From Gammaproteobacteria bacterium (lineage in GTDB: Bacteria; Pseudomonadota; Gammaproteobacteria; Steroidobacterales; GCA-2729495), in the NCBI GenBank assembly GCA_009692345.1, contig SHZI01000009.1:1-46382 (forward strand): 46,382 nucleotides of DNA, in the 5' to 3' direction. This document shows positions 42,069-46,382 of the stretch, one piece after another; within the stretch, counting starts at the first letter, position 1, and each line of letters starts with the position of its first letter. Position numbers and translations under genes: made by a program. The notes under the pieces were generated by a model that was not told where the DNA came from, ran no database searches, and saw nothing but the letters and a program-made list of their open reading frames with translations.

Positions 42069-44363
42069 TCAGTCGGCGGCGGTGGCAAGGGCAGTGGCGG
42101 CGGGCTCCTGAAACACTGCCTGGACGTGCGCCGCAAACTCCGCGGCCGGTTTGAAGCCGACGATGCGGCGCGAGGCCTGCTCCCTGCCGTCCGGTGTGAA
42201 AAACATGATGGTCGGCGGCCCGATGATGCCGAAGTGCTTCATCAGTGCCTGGTCGTCGGCGTCTACGAGGGTGACATCGGCCTGCAGGGTGATCGCATTC
42301 GCCAGTGCGGCCTGCACGGCGGGATCGGGGAAGGTGTATTTCTCCATCTCCTTGCAGGATACGCACCAGTCGGCATAAAAATCGAGCATCACCGGCCGGT
42401 TCTCCAGTTTGGCGGCGGCAACGGCCGCGTCCAGGTCAGCCACCGTCTTGATGCGGGTGAACAGGTTGTGGGCCTCGGACCCGCTGGTGGCAACCGCAGC
42501 GGCGGGGGCCGTCGCGAACCGCAGTGGCCGCAGCGCGTCTTCGTTGCCGGCCAGTGCCCCGATGAGCAGCGCCGCCCCGTAGAGCACGGCAACGATGCCA
42601 AAGCCCTTGCCGAGCTTGCGGGACAGGGCCGCAGAGTCGTCCACGGGCGCGAAGGCGCCGAGGAACACGCCGCCGATCACCAGCAACACCGCCCAGAGGG
42701 CCAGCGTCAGGGTTCCGGGCCAGAGCCGGTCGAGCATCCAGACCGCCATGCCCAGCATCAGCAGGCCGAAGGCCGCCTTGACCGACACCATCCAGGCACC
42801 CGCCTTCGGCATCAGCCGGCCCGCCGACGCGCTGATGGCGAGCAGGGGAATCCCCATGCCGATGCCGAGGGCGAACAGCGCGGGTGCGCCCCGTCCCACG
42901 TCACCGGTCGTGGCGATGACGGTCAGTGCGGCCACGAGGGGTGGCGTGACGCAGGTCGTGATCACGGCCGCCGAGATGATGCCCATGATGCCGGCGCCGA
43001 TGAAGCTGCCCGAGCGCTGCTGGCCCGACAGGGCATTGAGCCGTGTCTGCCAGGAGGCGGGAATCTGCAGATCGAACAGGCCGAACATGGACAGGGCGAG
43101 GGCCACGAAGAGCAGCGCGACGCCGATGATGACGGCCGGCTGCTGCATGACCGACTGCACCTGGGCGCCGGCGGCGGCGAAGACCGCCCCCAGCACCGTG
43201 TAGGTCACCGCCATGCCGAGAACGAAGGACAGGGACAGCAGAAACGCCTTAGCCGAGCCGAGGGGTGCGCCGTCCTTGCTGCCCTGGCCCACGATGATCC
43301 CCGACAGGATCGGGTACATGGGCAGGCAGCAGGGCGTGAAGGACAGCAGCAGTCCCAGGCCGGCGAACATGGCCATCACTGCCAGCAGGTTGCCGTCCCG
43401 GATCAGCGTGAACAGCCGGTCCTGCTCTGATTCCGGCGGCGGCCCAGTGACCGTTGCGGAAGTGGCCGCCGGCAGGTCGACCGTCGTCGCCACTGCCTGG
43501 GGCGGGTAGCAGATGCTCTCGTCCTTGCAGCCCTGGAAGAAAATCGTGAGGGCCAGGGTGCTGGCCTCCGGGCTGCTGCGGGTCAGCGGCACGGTCATCG
43601 ACACTTCGGCATAGAAGACGAGGGTGTCACCAAACTCTTCATCCACTTTAGGCTCGCCGGCCGGCAGTACCGGCGGGCCGAGCCGCACCGTCTCGCTCTG
43701 CGACTCCGCGCCGAGCGTGTGGCGGTAGAGGTAGTAACCCGGCGCAATTCGCCAGAACACTTTCAGCGTGAAGGGGTCGGTGAGTTCCGTGCGGAAGCTG
43801 AAGGCCTCCTCGACAGGGAGCGGGTCGTCCTTCGGACCCGCGCCGCTGCTCGTCGCGGCGCCAGCCAGCAGCGCGCCAAGACGGCTCACGGGCTGGCCCG
43901 ACGCCGCCGTACTGCCGGCCGCGGGGAGACTCACGTTGGTCACCCAGACCTGCGGTGGGTAGCACAGGCCCGCATCGGCGCACCCCTGGGACTTGATGGC
44001 CAGCGCCACGCTATTGACGCCGGGGGCGCGGGTTGTCACCGGCAGCTGGATCTCAGCACTGTCCCGGTAGATGTGCATGTCCCCGAAGTACTCGTCTTTG
44101 TGGCGCTTGCCCTTGGGCATCACGGCCGGGCCCAGCGTCACGCCGGGGGTCCGGCTCTCGAAGCTCATGCGCTCCTGATACAGATAGTGCTCAGGCTCGA
44201 TCGTCCAGCGGACGAGGAGCGCGTCCTCCCTGGCCTCAACCGTGTACCGGAAGGCCTCTTCGGGCTTCAGGATGTCCTGCTCCTGGGCCAGCACCCCGGT
44301 CGGACCGGCCAGGCCAAGCGCCAGGATCGCGGCCACCGGGAGCAACTGAAAGACTCGCTTCAT
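42069..44363 (-). CDS. dsbD: Thiol:disulfide interchange protein DsbD with two alpha domains
   Basis: 764 residues against about 565 in E. coli. Signal peptide 1-26. A first DsbD-alpha domain (about 33-150) ends with QGCADAGLCYPPQ; a second (about 180-295) ends with QGCKDESICYPPQ; both keep the redox Cys pair. The transmembrane domain (about 325-600) has Cys in LSFTPCCLPMYPILSG and AAVITTCVTPPLVAAL. The C-terminal thioredoxin domain has DFYADWCVSCKEME. It moves reducing power from cytoplasmic thioredoxin to the periplasm. It overlaps cutA by 4 bp and is followed by the tlpA-like gene. Confidence 0.94.
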   Translation of the reverse strand: MKRVFQLLPVAAILALGLAGPTGVLAQEQDILKPEEAFRYTVEAREDALLVRWTIEPEHYLYQERMSFESRTPGVTLGPAVMPKGKRHKDEYFGDMHIYRDSAEIQLPVTTRAPGVNSVALAIKSQGCADAGLCYPPQVWVTNVSLPAAGSTAASGQPVSRLGALLAGAATSSGAGPKDDPLPVEEAFSFRTELTDPFTLKVFWRIAPGYYLYRHTLGAESQSETVRLGPPVLPAGEPKVDEEFGDTLVFYAEVSMTVPLTRSSPEASTLALTIFFQGCKDESICYPPQAVATTVDLPAATSATVTGPPPESEQDRLFTLIRDGNLLAVMAMFAGLGLLLSFTPCCLPMYPILSGIIVGQGSKDGAPLGSAKAFLLSLSFVLGMAVTYTVLGAVFAAAGAQVQSVMQQPAVIIGVALLFVALALSMFGLFDLQIPASWQTRLNALSGQQRSGSFIGAGIMGIISAAVITTCVTPPLVAALTVIATTGDVGRGAPALFALGIGMGIPLLAISASAGRLMPKAGAWMVSVKAAFGLLMLGMAVWMLDRLWPGTLTLALWAVLLVIGGVFLGAFAPVDDSAALSRKLGKGFGIVAVLYGAALLIGALAGNEDALRPLRFATAPAAAVATSGSEAHNLFTRIKTVADLDAAVAAAKLENRPVMLDFYADWCVSCKEMEKYTFPDPAVQAALANAITLQADVTLVDADDQALMKHFGIIGPPTIMFFTPDGREQASRRIVGFKPAAEFAAHVQAVFQEPAATALATAAD

Positions 44364-44695
44364 GGGCTGGTAGCCTGCCTGATCCAGTGCAAATAGTCCG
44401 CCGCCCCGGCCACTACCGGCAAGGCGATAATTTCAGGCATTTCATAGGGATGCTGCACTCGTAGCAGAGCCTCGAGCGCCCCGTACCGGGCCGCGCTGGT
44501 CTTGATGACCAGCAGTACCTCGGTGTCGTCCCTGATGTGCCCGTCCCACCGGTACATAGACCGGATTCCCGCCACGCAATTCACGCACGCGGCCAGTTTT
44601 TCCGCGAGGAGGGCAGTCGCAATTCCGGTGGCCGTTGCCTCGTCCGGGCAGGTGCACAGCACGACCAGGGCGTCAGGAGCGGTGTCTGCGAGCAT
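44360..44695 (-). CDS. cutA: Divalent-cation tolerance protein CutA
   Basis: 111 residues. CutA1 signature: LVVLCTCPDEATATGIATAL, LAACVNCVAGIRSMYRWDG, TEVLLVIKTSA and VQHPYEMPEIIALPV. It forms trimers and has been linked to copper tolerance; its biochemical role is unclear. The cutA-dsbD overlap is an arrangement found in other Gammaproteobacteria. Confidence 0.95.
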   Translation of the reverse strand: MLADTAPDALVVLCTCPDEATATGIATALLAEKLAACVNCVAGIRSMYRWDGHIRDDTEVLLVIKTSAARYGALEALLRVQHPYEMPEIIALPVVAGAADYLHWIRQATSP

Positions 44696-44721
44696 CGCGG
44701 GATTATGTCAGGGGGGAAATG

Positions 44722-44824
44722 GGGACATGCCTAATTTCTGGAGGCCGCATTGCCCGGCCAGGATCTTGCGTGCCGGCAGGGCGGACACAGGGGGAATGCG
44801 GCCTCCAGAAATTAGGCATGTCCC
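44722..44824. repeat. Long inverted repeat (perfect 30-bp arms) upstream of the groES promoter
   Basis: Arms 44722-44751 and 44795-44824 are perfectly complementary over 30 bp, outer end GGGACATGCCTAATTTCTGG, with a 43-nt GC-rich loop. It lies between divergent cutA and groES, ending 16 bp before the sigma-32-type -35. The outer motif resembles repeat families linked to REP-associated tyrosine transposases in Gammaproteobacteria, as recalled, not searched. Confidence 0.9.
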
Positions 44825-44840
44825 TTCCCGGGCCTTGGGC

Positions 44841-44869
44841 CTTGAATTTTCAGCCGTCGCCCCTATGAT
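44841..44869 (+). promoter_or_regulatory. Sigma-32 (RpoH)-type heat-shock promoter of groES-groEL
   Basis: CTTGAA (44841-44846), a 14-bp spacer and CCCTATGAT (44861-44869) match the sigma-32 consensus CTTGAA-N13-15-CCCCATnT. The predicted start site lies within the CIRCE element. Confidence 0.8.
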
Positions 44870-44895
44870 TAGCACCCCCACGGGGAGAGTGCTAA
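44869..44895 (+). promoter_or_regulatory. CIRCE operator (HrcA-binding site)
   Basis: TTAGCACCC-N9-GAGTGCTAA matches the CIRCE consensus TTAGCACTC-N9-GAGTGCTAA with a single mismatch in the left arm. It overlaps the end of the sigma-32-type -10 and the predicted start site. HrcA is expected to repress groES-groEL here. Confidence 0.93.
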
Positions 44896-44969
44896 CGATT
44901 ATTCGTCCCCGCGCCTTGCAAGGCGCCGGTAATCAAGCCCAACACCAGGATATTTAAGGAGTTTTGTCC

Positions 44970-45260
44970 ATGAAGATTCGTCCGCTGCACGACCGCGTGA
45001 TCATCAAGCGTACCGAAGAAGAGCGTACCTCCCCCGGTGGCATCGTGATCCCCGATTCCGCCACCGAGAAGCCCATCAAGGGCAAGGTCATTGCCGTCGG
45101 CAAAGGCCGGATTCTCGAAGACGGCAAGGTCCGTCCCCTCGATCTGAAGGCTGGCGACAAAGTGCTCTTCGGCAAGTACAGCGGCACCGAGGTCAAGGTC
45201 GATGGCGAGGAACTCCTGGTCATGAAGGAAGACGACATCATGGCCGTCATCGAAGGCTGA
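44970..45260 (+). CDS. groES: Co-chaperonin GroES
   Basis: 96 residues. Features: [18 protein letters not shown], the mobile loop [28 protein letters not shown] and [19 protein letters not shown]. It caps the GroEL ring during protein folding. The ATG at 44970 has AAGGAG 8 bp upstream; an upstream TTG at 44964 is not needed. Confidence 0.98.
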   Translation: MKIRPLHDRVIIKRTEEERTSPGGIVIPDSATEKPIKGKVIAVGKGRILEDGKVRPLDLKAGDKVLFGKYSGTEVKVDGEELLVMKEDDIMAVIEG

Positions 45261-45296
45261 TTGCCCCCCATACCAAAAAACTGACCTATCAAGTAA

Positions 45297-46382
<1,086 letters not shown>

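Overview
This window looks like chromosome from a high-GC gammaproteobacterium. The class is supported by conserved gene neighbourhoods: rhlB divergent from trxA-rho; aroQ-accB-accC-prmA-(zinc ribbon/DUF3426)-fis-purH-purD; cutA-dsbD beside groES-groEL; the GspA/GspB pair; FadE-type acyl-CoA dehydrogenase and proteobacterial type 1 GshA. GTAG-headed REP-like repeats resemble those described in Xanthomonadales (the SMAG elements of Stenotrophomonas). The genus cannot be named from this sequence. No rRNA, tRNA, CRISPR array, prophage or intact insertion sequence was seen.

Layout. 1-5.2 kb, minus strand: a DhaL(FakA)-DegV(FakB) fusion, gspB, gspA, ispA. 5.2-8.9 kb: mevalonate-pathway genes, mvaD and a phosphomevalonate kinase on plus meeting mvaS on minus; ispA, which uses the pathway's product, diverges from mvaD. 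8.9-13.5 kb, minus: a DUF4399 lipoprotein, fadE, mdh and a small exported protein. 13.5-17.6 kb: a membrane PAS-GGDEF-EAL protein divergent from a receiver protein coupled to an alpha/beta hydrolase. 17.6-24.9 kb: a pseudogene scrap, gshA, two anchored unknown proteins, a ferredoxin-reductase-like flavoprotein, quinone oxidoreductase, a small coupled hydrolase cluster and glucokinase. 24.9-27.2 kb: a terminator, a gene-poor stretch, ydcH, cysQ and yrfG. 27.2-31 kb: rhlB, trxA and rho. 31-33.2 kb is an accessory pocket: a membrane protein, a frameshifted GNAT gene, an ICMT-like methyltransferase, and a collapsed toxin-antitoxin region (PIN remnant and hicB remnant joined tail to tail beside an intact-looking hicA). 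33.2-41.2 kb, minus: purD, purH, fis, DUF3426, prmA, accC, accB, aroQ. 41.2-44.7 kb: tlpA-like gene, dsbD, cutA. 44.8 kb to the end: groES-groEL (groEL cut by the window edge) behind a sigma-32-type promoter overlapping a CIRCE operator.

How the genes connect. The isoprenoid genes cover HMG-CoA synthesis, the last two steps to IPP, and prenyl chain elongation; HMG-CoA reductase, mevalonate kinase and IPP isomerase are not in the window. accB/accC, the FakA-FakB fusion and FadE touch fatty-acid synthesis, exogenous fatty-acid activation and beta-oxidation. DsbD, the TlpA-like protein and CutA form one overlapping minus-strand group.

The most notable non-gene structures are two very long perfect hairpins (41292-41381 and 44722-44824), the dispersed GTAG repeats, an 11-bp tandem array upstream of trxA, and an A-rich tract plus strong terminator downstream of ydcH. 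I saw no clear new multi-gene defence or biosynthetic system. The best candidates for something unusual are the palindromic elements, the fused fatty-acid kinase, the tandem-alpha DsbD and the Asn/Gly-rich Rho.
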